Part shown: piece by piece, positions 1 through 5,177 of the stretch
How positions within the stretch are numbered: position 1 is the first letter of the stretch
Layout of the letters: the number at the start of each line of letters is the position of its first letter
Assembly (NCBI GenBank): GCA_002401925.1
Contig: NVUN01000006.1
Coordinates: forward strand, 835 to 8,106
From: Candidatus Kaiserbacteria bacterium
Lineage (GTDB): Bacteria > Patescibacteriota > Minisyncoccia > Phycocordibacterales > UBA2100
DNA: 7,272 nucleotides
Direction: 5' to 3'
Position numbers and translations under genes: made by a program
The notes under the pieces: generated by a model
Told to the model about the DNA's origin: nothing
Seen by the model: the letters and a program-made list of their open reading frames with translations, nothing else
Database searches by the model: none

Positions 1-130
1 GACCGAGTGCCTTTAGTCCGTATGAACCAAAAGATATCTCAACACCACGTGTTGCATGACGCGCAAGCTTCTTGGGGTTTTTGCGGCCAGTCTGCCACTT
101 ACGGTATTTTGCTTTCTTTGGAAATAACAT
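1..130 (-). CDS. rplP: 50S ribosomal protein uL16 (L16), N-terminal part
   Basis: Only the first 43 codons are inside the window; the gene runs off the left edge. The reverse-strand translation begins MLFPKKAKYRKWQTGRKNPK and continues to the FGSYGLKAL segment. Both are hallmarks of uL16, a large-subunit protein near the A-site tRNA and the base of the central protuberance. The ATG lies 3 nt after the rpsC stop, as expected for the next gene of an S10 cluster. There is no convincing Shine-Dalgarno sequence, so translation is probably coupled to rpsC. Identification is from sequence similarity and synteny; the C-terminal part cannot be judged. Confidence 0.95.
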   Translation of the reverse strand, partial: MLFPKKAKYRKWQTGRKNPKKLARHATRGVEISFGSYGLKALG

Positions 131-133
131 AGT

Positions 134-802
134 TTATTTCTTATCATCGAATATATCACCACGATATACCCATACTTTAATACCCACTACTCCATAAGGT
201 AGGTATGCTGACTCCTTTACGTAGTCAATATCTGCACGGAATGTCTGAAGTGGAATACGTCCTCTCTTGATCTGTTCCCTACGTGCCATTTCAGCTCCTC
301 CGAGTCGTCCAGCAAGAGCAATACGCACTCCCTTTACGTCACGGTTTGCCATAACCTTCTCTACTGTCTGCTTAAGGATACGACGGTGAGGCATACGCTT
401 CTCAAGCCCTTCTAGCACCATAGCAGCAACAATAGCTGCGTGTGATTCAGGTGAACGTACTTCTTCTACATCGATCTTTACCTTAGGCATATCTTCACCA
501 AGACGCATTTTACGTAGTTGTTTAGTGACATCAGCAAGAAGCTTCTGTGCTCCTTCTCCTGATCGTCCGATAACCATACCGGGACGTGAAGTTTTGATTG
601 TAAGACGAAGTTCTTTTTCACCACGCTCAATCTCGACTGCTGTTACATACAAACCACGAAGACGTTTCTTTAGGTATACACGAACCATTGTATCGATTCG
701 TAAGTTCACGCGGTATTGCCTTGGGCTTGTACCAAACCAACGTGACTTCCAGTCACGAATAATTCCGAGGCGATGTGCGTATGGATGTACTGTGTGTGTC
801 AT
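134..802 (-). CDS. rpsC: 30S ribosomal protein uS3 (S3)
   Basis: This is a full-length uS3 of 222 residues, a usual size for the family. It binds the head of the small subunit at the mRNA entry channel. The N-terminus has the family VHP..RLGI..WKSRWF pattern. A type II KH domain follows, with the GXXG loop as GRSG at about residues 79-82. The C-terminal domain (about 150-215) carries the very conserved stretch from GVRIALAGRLGGAE through RGRIPLQTFRADIDY. The ATG at 802 matches the family start. An AGGAG lies 15 nt upstream, inside the end of rplV, which is too far for a normal Shine-Dalgarno. The 4-nt gap to rplV suggests coupled translation. Nothing in the protein is abnormal. Confidence 0.98.
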   Translation of the reverse strand: MTHTVHPYAHRLGIIRDWKSRWFGTSPRQYRVNLRIDTMVRVYLKKRLRGLYVTAVEIERGEKELRLTIKTSRPGMVIGRSGEGAQKLLADVTKQLRKMRLGEDMPKVKIDVEEVRSPESHAAIVAAMVLEGLEKRMPHRRILKQTVEKVMANRDVKGVRIALAGRLGGAEMARREQIKRGRIPLQTFRADIDYVKESAYLPYGVVGIKVWVYRGDIFDDKK

Positions 803-806
803 AAAA

Positions 807-1136
807 TTATTCTTTTTCTCCTAACTGGAGAGTTACTTTACTTGAATGTCGGCGAAACGGTGCTGCGCGTCCGAAAGCACGTGGTCGAAAACGACGAAGT
901 GCTCCTCCAGCTGAATCAACACGAATTTCCTTAACTATCAAATTTTCAGTACTTTTCTTAGCATACTCTGCGTTTGCAAGTGCTGATTCCAGAAGCTTCT
1001 TGAGTGCTGGTGCTGCCTTCTTGTCCATAAAGGAAAGAACGGCTCGTGCGTGCTGTGCATCCTTACCACGAATAAGATCAGCTACTAGACGTACCTTACG
1101 TGGTGATTGTGTGTAATTTTTTAAAAATGCTTTCAT
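807..1136 (-). CDS. rplV: 50S ribosomal protein uL22 (L22)
   Basis: This is a complete uL22 of 109 residues, normal for the family. It binds 23S rRNA and sends a long beta-hairpin into the peptide exit tunnel. The signature SPRKVRLVADLIRGK is at residues 11-25, and KLLESALANAE at about 47-57. The hairpin region, with RRFRPRAFGRA at about 81-91, leads to the terminal strand VTLQL. The tip of this hairpin (about 75-98) is where macrolide-resistance changes occur in other bacteria; I see no obvious indel there. The start lies 8 nt downstream of the rpsS stop and has no Shine-Dalgarno sequence. Confidence 0.97.
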   Translation of the reverse strand: MKAFLKNYTQSPRKVRLVADLIRGKDAQHARAVLSFMDKKAAPALKKLLESALANAEYAKKSTENLIVKEIRVDSAGGALRRFRPRAFGRAAPFRRHSSKVTLQLGEKE

Positions 1137-1144
1137 ACAAAATA

Positions 1145-1471
1145 TTATGCTGACTTAGCTGCCTTAGCTGCTGCAATTTCAGTCTCTTTCTTCTTAGTCT
1201 CCATCTCCTTCTGCATCTTACCTCCGTGTCGGTGGAATGTCTTAGTTGGTGAAAACTCACCAAGCTTGTGCCCTACCATGTCGTCGGTTACGAGTACTTC
1301 AGTATGTGTACGTCCATTGTGCACACCAAATGTGAACCCCACCATCTCTGGTGCGATATCACTACGACGTGCCCACGTCTTAATAACATCAGTATTCTCT
1401 GGTGTCTTCCCATCAATCTTCTTCATTAGTTTTAGGTCAACGTAAGGACCTTTTTTTAGTGATCGTGTCAT
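1145..1471 (-). CDS. rpsS: 30S ribosomal protein uS19 (S19)
   Basis: uS19 sits in the head of the small subunit next to uS13 and contacts the large subunit through bridges. From the ATG at 1471 the protein is 108 residues and opens with [12 protein letters not shown], the family N-terminus. [15 protein letters not shown] and [19 protein letters not shown] follow in the expected order. The last 20-25 residues form a charged Lys/Glu/Ala tail longer than the usual family end. The open frame extends upstream to a TTG at 1528, but that extension is unconserved and lacks a ribosome site, so I start at 1471. No Shine-Dalgarno is visible. This is the first gene of a new transcription unit (rpsS-rplV-rpsC-rplP). 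Confidence 0.97.
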   Translation of the reverse strand: MTRSLKKGPYVDLKLMKKIDGKTPENTDVIKTWARRSDIAPEMVGFTFGVHNGRTHTEVLVTDDMVGHKLGEFSPTKTFHRHGGKMQKEMETKKKETEIAAAKAAKSA

Positions 1472-1552
1472 GTTTGTTTGAATATATTGCCTGTGCAAAG
1501 AGTGGATAAAATCGCTCTTACTTCGCAATAAAAAGCCGCCTCAATGGCGTGC
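1472..1552 (-). promoter_or_regulatory. rpsS 5' leader with promoter-proximal hairpin and U-tract
   Basis: This is the untranslated leader of roughly 80 nt before rpsS. At the predicted 5' end there is a GC-rich hairpin (1535-1552; CGCC/GGCG core, loop ATTGA, extended by two more GC pairs across a one-base bulge). Five T residues follow (1530-1534). Further down, AAGAG/CTCTT arms (1498-1502, 1515-1519) can form a second, weaker hairpin. The first element looks like a small intrinsic terminator but lies almost at +1, so a role in RNA 5'-end stability or early pausing is as likely as attenuation. The structure is seen directly; the function is inferred. Confidence 0.5.
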
Positions 1553-1557
1553 GCAAT

Positions 1558-1586
1558 ATACTATGCGATATAGAGGGATAAGTCAA
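1558..1586 (-). promoter_or_regulatory. Promoter for rpsS-rplV-rpsC-rplP
   Basis: On the minus strand, TTGACT (1581-1586) and TAGTAT (1558-1563) are separated by exactly 17 nt. This is a good sigma-70-type promoter. The predicted start point is near 1551. It restarts transcription downstream of the rplB terminator and of the plus-strand gene, which would otherwise block read-through. Confidence 0.7.
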
Positions 1587-1599
1587 TGGCATCACACTC

Positions 1600-1627
1600 T
1601 TGCGCTCTCAGCGAAGGAGCATATCAT
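1600..1627 (+). promoter_or_regulatory. Possible promoter of the plus-strand small gene
   Basis: TTGCGC (1600-1605) and TATCAT (1622-1627, five of six matches to TATAAT) are 16 nt apart, 34 nt upstream of the ATG at 1662. The -35 match is weak. It is arranged back to back with the rpsS promoter; the two -35 boxes are only 13 nt apart. Confidence 0.45.
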
Positions 1628-1648
1628 ACCATAAGGCACCTTAAACAA

Positions 1649-1654
1649 GAGGAG
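1649..1654 (+). promoter_or_regulatory. Shine-Dalgarno of the plus-strand small gene
   Basis: GAGGAG lies 7 nt before the ATG at 1662 and fixes that start. Good sites like this are missing in front of the neighbouring ribosomal protein genes. Confidence 0.75.
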
Positions 1655-1661
1655 AAAGAAG

Positions 1662-1892
1662 ATGGAGCCTCTCTATACTATCTCACGAGACGGCATGTCT
1701 ATTGAGGAATTCACCCCTCAAGAGCCTGAGTGCAATGCTCGCGAAGCATTCATTCTCAAGTTTGCGATTCATATCGTGATAGGGCGTATTGAGGAAAATA
1801 TGAAAAGCTTTTCTTCTAGCCAATCAAGTAAACTAAGCGATCAACTTAAAAAGTATCGCGATCAACTTAAAAAAATTCGTGATGTGAAATAA
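1662..1892 (+). CDS. Small hypothetical protein inserted in the S10 cluster
   Basis: This gene encodes a 76-residue protein that I do not recognise. It is the only plus-strand gene I support here. It lies between rplB (convergent) and rpsS (divergent), where other bacteria have a few bases. Support for coding comes from a strong GAGGAG ribosome site at 7-nt spacing, a plausible promoter and an intrinsic terminator starting 3 nt after the TAA. The N-terminal 25 residues are acidic and Pro/Glu-rich. A hydrophobic amphipathic stretch follows at about 30-42 (FILKFAIHIVIGR), then a Ser/Gln-rich link. The C-terminus is basic and coiled-coil-like, with the eight-residue unit DQLKK(Y/I)RD occurring twice. 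There is no signal peptide or clear membrane segment. A cytosolic helical or nucleic-acid-binding role is possible but unproven. Confidence 0.7.
   Translation: MEPLYTISRDGMSIEEFTPQEPECNAREAFILKFAIHIVIGRIEENMKSFSSSQSSKLSDQLKKYRDQLKKIRDVK
1837..1878 (+). repeat. Tandem 21-bp duplication inside the small gene
   Basis: Two adjacent 21-base copies (1837-1857 and 1858-1878) begin GCGATCAACTTAAAAA and differ only near their 3' ends. They keep frame and double a DQLKK(Y/I)R coding unit. A recent in-frame duplication extending a helix is the simplest explanation. Confidence 0.8.
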
Positions 1893-1895
1893 AAA

Positions 1896-1926
1896 ATGCC
1901 TGTAGCTCAAACCTGCAGGTATTTTT
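1896..1926 (+). terminator. Intrinsic terminator of the plus-strand small gene
   Basis: A 10-bp stem (1896-1905 with 1913-1922, two G-U pairs) closes a 7-nt loop and is followed by five T residues (1922-1926). It starts 3 nt after the stop codon. A-rich sequence on the left means it may also act on minus-strand RNA. Confidence 0.75.
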
Positions 1927-1935
1927 CTTACCAAC

Positions 1936-1969
1936 AAAAAAAACCGACAGTTTTCACTGTCGGTTTTTT
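1936..1969 (-). terminator. Intrinsic terminator after rplB (bidirectional)
   Basis: A perfect stem ACCGACAG/CTGTCGGT (1943-1950, 1957-1964) has a 6-nt loop, eight A residues on the left and six T residues on the right. Read on the minus strand it is a hairpin followed by eight U, beginning 3 nt after the rplB stop. It can also back up the plus-strand terminator. It marks the end of the rplC-rplB unit. Confidence 0.88.
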
Positions 1970-1972
1970 CTG

Positions 1973-2815
1973 CTATTTCCTCTTTCCTACTTTTCGTCGT
2001 TTGATGATAAGTTTGTTTGAGTACTTCTTTACGTTACGTGTCTTCTGACCCTTTCCAGTAGGCTTACCCCACTTAGATCGAGCACGTCGGTGACCACGTC
2101 CCGCTTTACCTTCACCACCACCATGAGGGTGATCTACGGCGTTCATGGCTGCTCCACGAACAGTTGGACGACGTCCCATGTGACGTGCGCGTCCAGCCTT
2201 ACCAATAGTCATCAATTTATGTTCATCGTTTGAAACTTCTCCAATACATGCCCATGAAGTACTTAATACTTTACGTATCTCGCTTGATGGCATTTTAAGC
2301 TGCGTGAATCCTGCGTCATGCGCAATGATCTCAATGTAGTTTCCTGCTGAACGCGCAAGCTTTGAGCCACTTCCTGGCTTAATTTCAACATTGTAGATAA
2401 CGGTTCCAATAGGAATGTTTCCAAGTGGTAAACGGCTAGCTGGTGTTACCGGAGCGTCTTCTGCAACGATAAATGTATCATTTACTTCTACTGACTTTGG
2501 AATAACAACATAACGTCGTTCTCCATCAGCATAAAGTGCAACACCGATGTATGCAGTACGGTTTGGATCGTATTCGATCGTTTCAATCTTAGCTGGAATA
2601 CCAATCTTGTCGTACTTGAAGTCGATCTCTCGCCACCTTCGCTTGTGCCCACCACCCTTGTGTCGTGTAGTAATGCGTCCATGTGAGTTACGTCCTACAC
2701 CACGCTTCATTCCCTTGGTAAGAGACTTCAATGGTTTACTCACTGTTACTTTAGCTTTGTATGAAACTCGAGTCATCCCACGACGACCTGGTGTTGTTGG
2801 TTTATACTTTTTCAT
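1973..2815 (-). CDS. rplB: 50S ribosomal protein uL2 (L2)
   Basis: This is a complete uL2 of 280 residues, within the family's normal length. It supports the peptidyl-transferase centre and subunit joining. The N-terminal RNA-binding region has GRNSHGRITTRHKGGGHKRRWR at about residues 41-62. The OB/SH3-like core runs to about 200. The C-terminal signature AAMNAVDHPHGGGEG at about 222-236 contains the conserved His residues of the peptidyl-transferase environment (about 229 and 231). The tail is very basic (IKRRKVGKRK). The start lies 2 nt after the rplW stop without a Shine-Dalgarno, so translation is likely coupled. It is the last gene of its unit, whereas in most bacteria rpsS follows directly. 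The stop is TAG. Confidence 0.98.
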   Translation of the reverse strand: MKKYKPTTPGRRGMTRVSYKAKVTVSKPLKSLTKGMKRGVGRNSHGRITTRHKGGGHKRRWREIDFKYDKIGIPAKIETIEYDPNRTAYIGVALYADGERRYVVIPKSVEVNDTFIVAEDAPVTPASRLPLGNIPIGTVIYNVEIKPGSGSKLARSAGNYIEIIAHDAGFTQLKMPSSEIRKVLSTSWACIGEVSNDEHKLMTIGKAGRARHMGRRPTVRGAAMNAVDHPHGGGEGKAGRGHRRARSKWGKPTGKGQKTRNVKKYSNKLIIKRRKVGKRK

Positions 2816-2817
2816 AC

Positions 2818-3189
2818 TTACATTATTGAAATGGTGTCACCCTTTTTAAGGTATACGTAGGCTTTCTTGCCTCCTGACTTTACTCCGCGAATTCCAGTAC
2901 GTGGATTACGTACAGTCTTTCGTCGAATAGTAGTCACGTTCACCTTCAATGGTGTCACATTGTATATTCGTTTAATTGCTTCTTTAATCTGCTTTTTGTT
3001 GCTGTTTACAGCTACATCAAAGACATACACACCGTTTTCAATACCGTTTGTTGCCTTTTCAGTGATTCGAGGCTGTGAAAGCACTCGCGCGACATTCTCA
3101 CGTCCGTTCACGACTGTTGCCTTTGTAGCTGCTTTCTTTGCTACAACAACGTCCTTCTTTTCTTCAGTTTTTTTTGAAAATAATGCCAT
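2818..3189 (-). CDS. rplW: 50S ribosomal protein uL23 (L23) with N-terminal extension
   Basis: uL23 lies at the tunnel exit and is the docking site for trigger factor and SRP. The protein is 123 residues. The family core begins near residue 37 (VLSQPRITEKA) and includes YVFDVAVNSNKKQIKEAI and the hairpin IRRKTVRNPRTGIRGVKSG. About 30-35 residues of Lys/Ala/Val-rich sequence precede the core and have no counterpart in the usual roughly 95-100-residue protein. The ATG at 3189 is 3 nt after the rplD stop, and the compact spacing supports this start. The extension would sit on the outside of the ribosome near the exit site. Confidence 0.96.
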   Translation of the reverse strand: MALFSKKTEEKKDVVVAKKAATKATVVNGRENVARVLSQPRITEKATNGIENGVYVFDVAVNSNKKQIKEAIKRIYNVTPLKVNVTTIRRKTVRNPRTGIRGVKSGGKKAYVYLKKGDTISIM

Positions 3190-3192
3190 ACG

Positions 3193-3879
3193 CTATTTTG
3201 ATTCTTTAACACGACTTACTGTCGCTCGTTCTTCAAGTGCACTTACACTTACTTCAGGTGCAACGATAACCAAGTGCTTGTACTTCAAAACATCAACTGG
3301 GTTGAGGTTTACTGCAGTACTTACCTTTACGTTACCGAAGTTACTAAAGCTCTTTTGTACATTAATATCCTTCTCTGAAAGAGCAAAGTACACTGTGTTG
3401 TGCTTCTTGGTAGTAAGTTTCTCAAAACCTTTCACACCAGCCAAGTTAGTTAATACTGCCTGTGCTGCTGCTGTCTTTGGTGCTTCAAAGGTAAGTGCAT
3501 CAAGAAAGAGAATTTCTCCATCCTTGAACTTCTTTGAAAGTACACTGTAAAGTGCTTGTGTACGCATCTTGCGGTTGATCTTTTTTGCAAAAATCTTGTC
3601 GTTACGTGGACCAAAAGTCACACCACCACCTCGCCAGATTGGACTACGTGATGAACCGTGACGTGCTTTACCAAGACCTTTTTGCTGCCATGGCTTCTTA
3701 CCACCACCACGTACTTCTCCACGCTGCTTTGTGTGGGCAATGGCTGAACGAGCATTTGCTTGCATTCCAACTACTACTTGATGTACGAGGTCACGCTTCC
3801 AGGTAGCCTCAAAAACCATTGCTGGTAATTCCAGGCTTCCTCCTTTCTTTCCTTCTTGTGTGTAAATATCTGCTTTCAT
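3193..3879 (-). CDS. rplD: 50S ribosomal protein uL4 (L4)
   Basis: This is a complete uL4 of 228 residues, somewhat longer than the roughly 200-residue norm, with the excess mostly at the charged C-terminus (ALEERATVSRVKESK). The conserved extended loop that lines the exit tunnel is at about residues 45-92: AHTKQRGEVRGGGKKPW, then GKARHGSSRSPIWRGGG and TFGPR. In E. coli, L4 also represses its own operon through the S10 leader. Here the gene is second in a unit headed by rplC, whose leader carries an attenuator-like hairpin, so autoregulation is worth considering. The gap to rplC is 5 nt, with no Shine-Dalgarno. Confidence 0.97.
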   Translation of the reverse strand: MKADIYTQEGKKGGSLELPAMVFEATWKRDLVHQVVVGMQANARSAIAHTKQRGEVRGGGKKPWQQKGLGKARHGSSRSPIWRGGGVTFGPRNDKIFAKKINRKMRTQALYSVLSKKFKDGEILFLDALTFEAPKTAAAQAVLTNLAGVKGFEKLTTKKHNTVYFALSEKDINVQKSFSNFGNVKVSTAVNLNPVDVLKYKHLVIVAPEVSVSALEERATVSRVKESK

Positions 3880-3884
3880 AGGCT

Positions 3885-4490
3885 TTATCCGCGAATTTCT
3901 ATCAAAGTTCCAGGGCGACCGGGTAATGCCCCTGAAATTACCAATGTATTGGTTTCTTTGTCGATTTGTAGAACCTTCAAGTTCTTTACGGTAATACGAT
4001 CACTTCCCATGCGTCCCATCATTCTCAGTCCCTTAAGCACGCGCTGTGGTCCAGTTGATCCAATAGAACCAGGACGTCGCTCTGAGTGCTTGTTACCGTG
4101 AGTACGGGGCCCACCAGCGAAGTTGTAACGCTTCACAACACCCTGGTTTCCCTTTCCTTTACTAATCGCACTTACGGTAATGTTATCACCAACTTCGAAT
4201 GCAGTAACATCGATAACATCTCCTCTCTTTGATTCACCTTCTTGAGTACGAAACTCACGAGTGATCTTAAATGCACCTGTATCACCAAAGTGACCTTTTT
4301 GTGCCTTCTTCAAGTTCTTTTCTTTTTGAACACCGAAACCAACCTGTACAGCTTCGTACCCATCAACGTCTGAGTTCTTTACTTGAGTCACAGTGATAGG
4401 ACCAGCAGTTACAACCGTTGCAGGAAATACGCGACCGGCTTCGTCGAATATCTGTGTCATCTTCTGTTTTGTAGCTAGAATGAATTTCAT
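3885..4490 (-). CDS. rplC: 50S ribosomal protein uL3 (L3)
   Basis: uL3 is an early-assembly protein reaching toward the peptidyl-transferase centre. From the ATG at 4490 it has 201 residues and begins MKFILATKQKMTQIFDEAG, matching the family N-terminus. The signature region follows: GKGNQGVVKRYNFAGGPRTHG, RRPGSIGSTGPQRVLKG and MGRMGSDRITVKNL. The motif end GALPGRPGTLIEIRG is normal. An in-frame ATG at 4544 has a GAGG at 5-nt spacing and would add 18 residues. I prefer 4490 because of family conservation, although 4490 itself lacks a Shine-Dalgarno. The extension runs straight through the leader hairpin. It is the first gene of rplC-rplD-rplW-rplB. Confidence 0.96.
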   Translation of the reverse strand: MKFILATKQKMTQIFDEAGRVFPATVVTAGPITVTQVKNSDVDGYEAVQVGFGVQKEKNLKKAQKGHFGDTGAFKITREFRTQEGESKRGDVIDVTAFEVGDNITVSAISKGKGNQGVVKRYNFAGGPRTHGNKHSERRPGSIGSTGPQRVLKGLRMMGRMGSDRITVKNLKVLQIDKETNTLVISGALPGRPGTLIEIRG

Positions 4491-4498
4491 TTTGTATA

Positions 4499-4523
4499 TA
4501 AAAACACGGCTCGGTAGCCGTGT
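4499..4523 (-). promoter_or_regulatory. Attenuator-like hairpin in the rplC leader
   Basis: A perfect 8-bp stem (ACACGGCT at 4504-4511, AGCCGTGT at 4516-4523) with a 4-nt loop is followed on the minus strand by a T-tract. It ends only a few bases before the rplC ATG at 4490. Its 3' arm plus tail, GTGTTTTTATATAC, is identical to that of the fusA terminator. It lies downstream of the rplC promoter, so it would act as an attenuator rather than an end-of-gene terminator. Confidence 0.65.
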
Positions 4524-4599
4524 ATATAAATACGTGGATACCATTGGTTCCTCATGAGACTTTTCTCAAGGGGACGTAGCCGTCGTTTAAGACCCACAG

Positions 4600-4627
4600 A
4601 GTATACACGAGAGTTTTACGTATGCAA
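4600..4627 (-). promoter_or_regulatory. Promoter for rplC-rplD-rplW-rplB
   Basis: TTGCAT (4622-4627) and TATACT (4600-4605, five of six matches) are spaced 16 nt apart on the minus strand. The predicted start is near 4593, giving a leader of about 100 nt. The -35 box begins right after the T-tract of the preceding terminator, so one unit ends exactly where the next begins. Confidence 0.65.
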
Positions 4628-4629
4628 GT

Positions 4630-4665
4630 AAAACACCCACATTCTTATCACTAAGAATGTGGGTG
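4630..4665 (-). terminator. Terminator of the membrane protein gene
   Basis: A perfect 14-bp stem (4634-4647 with 4652-4665) carries a 4-nt loop, and four T residues follow on the minus strand (4630-4633). It lies 37 nt past the stop of the membrane protein gene. There is no T-tract on the plus strand, so it is directional. Confidence 0.82.
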
Positions 4666-4702
4666 CTGTCACTGAAAAAGAACTCATCCCATACTTACTG
4701 CC

Positions 4703-5056
4703 TTATTCTTCCTGTTCATCCTCATCCGTGTACCCCAGCATTCTCCGCCGGATGGCCAAGATAATTTTTTGTGAGTACACGTCAGAAACGAAGACAGACA
4801 AACCGAGCAATAAAATTGCGGACAGTAACCGGAGTCCTGGACTCAACACATCGAACCTGAAACCGAGCATCTTCAGTAAAAAGGCGCTAGCGAACAAGAT
4901 TGCCACCCACATTGGAAAGCCTAGTAAGTGGTAAGCTCTGCCGGAAAAGTACCCCCGCTCGAAAGAATCACGATCAGGATCAACAGATTTACGCAGATCG
5001 CGATAGATGGAGACTCCCCACACAGCAAGCATAAAAGCGACTATAATTAAGGTCAT
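4703..5056 (-). CDS. Small membrane protein of unknown function, between rpsJ and rplC
   Basis: This 117-residue protein is not recognised from sequence. Three hydrophobic segments are visible: about 2-18 (TLIIVAFMLAVWGVSIY), 46-64 (GFPMWVAILFASAFLLKML) and 72-94 (SPGLRLLSAILLLGLSVFV). A charged loop with many Arg and Asp residues lies between the first two. The end is basic (IRRRM) followed by an acidic tail DEDEQEE, probably cytoplasmic. No catalytic motif is seen. It has a canonical AAGGAGG ribosome site, its own TTGACA promoter and its own terminator, so it is an autonomous unit lodged in the S10 cluster. It could be a small integral membrane protein of CPR type; a link to translation is not shown by sequence. 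Confidence 0.82.
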   Translation of the reverse strand: MTLIIVAFMLAVWGVSIYRDLRKSVDPDRDSFERGYFSGRAYHLLGFPMWVAILFASAFLLKMLGFRFDVLSPGLRLLSAILLLGLSVFVSDVYSQKIILAIRRRMLGYTDEDEQEE

Positions 5057-5063
5057 GATTGTT

Positions 5064-5070
5064 CCTCCTT
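5064..5070 (-). promoter_or_regulatory. Shine-Dalgarno of the membrane protein gene
   Basis: AAGGAGG lies 7 nt before the ATG at 5056, a near-ideal ribosome site that decides this start. It is the strongest such site in the window. Confidence 0.85.
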
Positions 5071-5090
5071 AAGTCATGAGCTTGAATAGG

Positions 5091-5118
5091 AAAATACCTC
5101 ATAATTTTATTATGTCAA
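5091..5118 (-). promoter_or_regulatory. Promoter of the membrane protein gene
   Basis: A perfect TTGACA (5113-5118) is followed after 16 nt by TATTTT (5091-5096) on the minus strand, 34 nt before the start codon. It lies just downstream of the rpsJ terminator. Confidence 0.65.
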
Positions 5119-5128
5119 TACCCACAAT

Positions 5129-5157
5129 AAAAAAGCTGCCCTTAGGGGCGGCTTTTT
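5129..5157 (-). terminator. Terminator after rpsJ (bidirectional)
   Basis: The stem AGCTGCCC/GGGCGGCT (5134-5141, 5146-5153, one G-U pair) has a TTAG-type loop, is extended by A-T pairs, and is flanked by A and T runs. On the minus strand it gives a hairpin with six T. It starts about 20 nt after the rpsJ stop and separates rpsJ from everything downstream. Confidence 0.87.
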
Positions 5158-5177
5158 CTTGATACTAACCAGAACGG

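Noticed and set aside
1472..1528. Upstream TTG start extending rpsS by 19 residues
   Set aside because: The added residues are not part of the uS19 family, no ribosome site precedes the TTG, and [12 protein letters not shown] is the expected N-terminus.
2867..3550. Plus-strand open frame of 227 codons opposite rplW and rplD
   Set aside because: It spans two real minus-strand genes and their junction. Its Phe/Thr/Ser-rich product looks like a shadow, with no start signal.
4659..4934. Plus-strand open frame opposite the membrane protein
   Set aside because: Its start codon lies inside the terminator stem and there is no Shine-Dalgarno. The minus-strand frame has a promoter, an AAGGAGG and hydrophobic segments.
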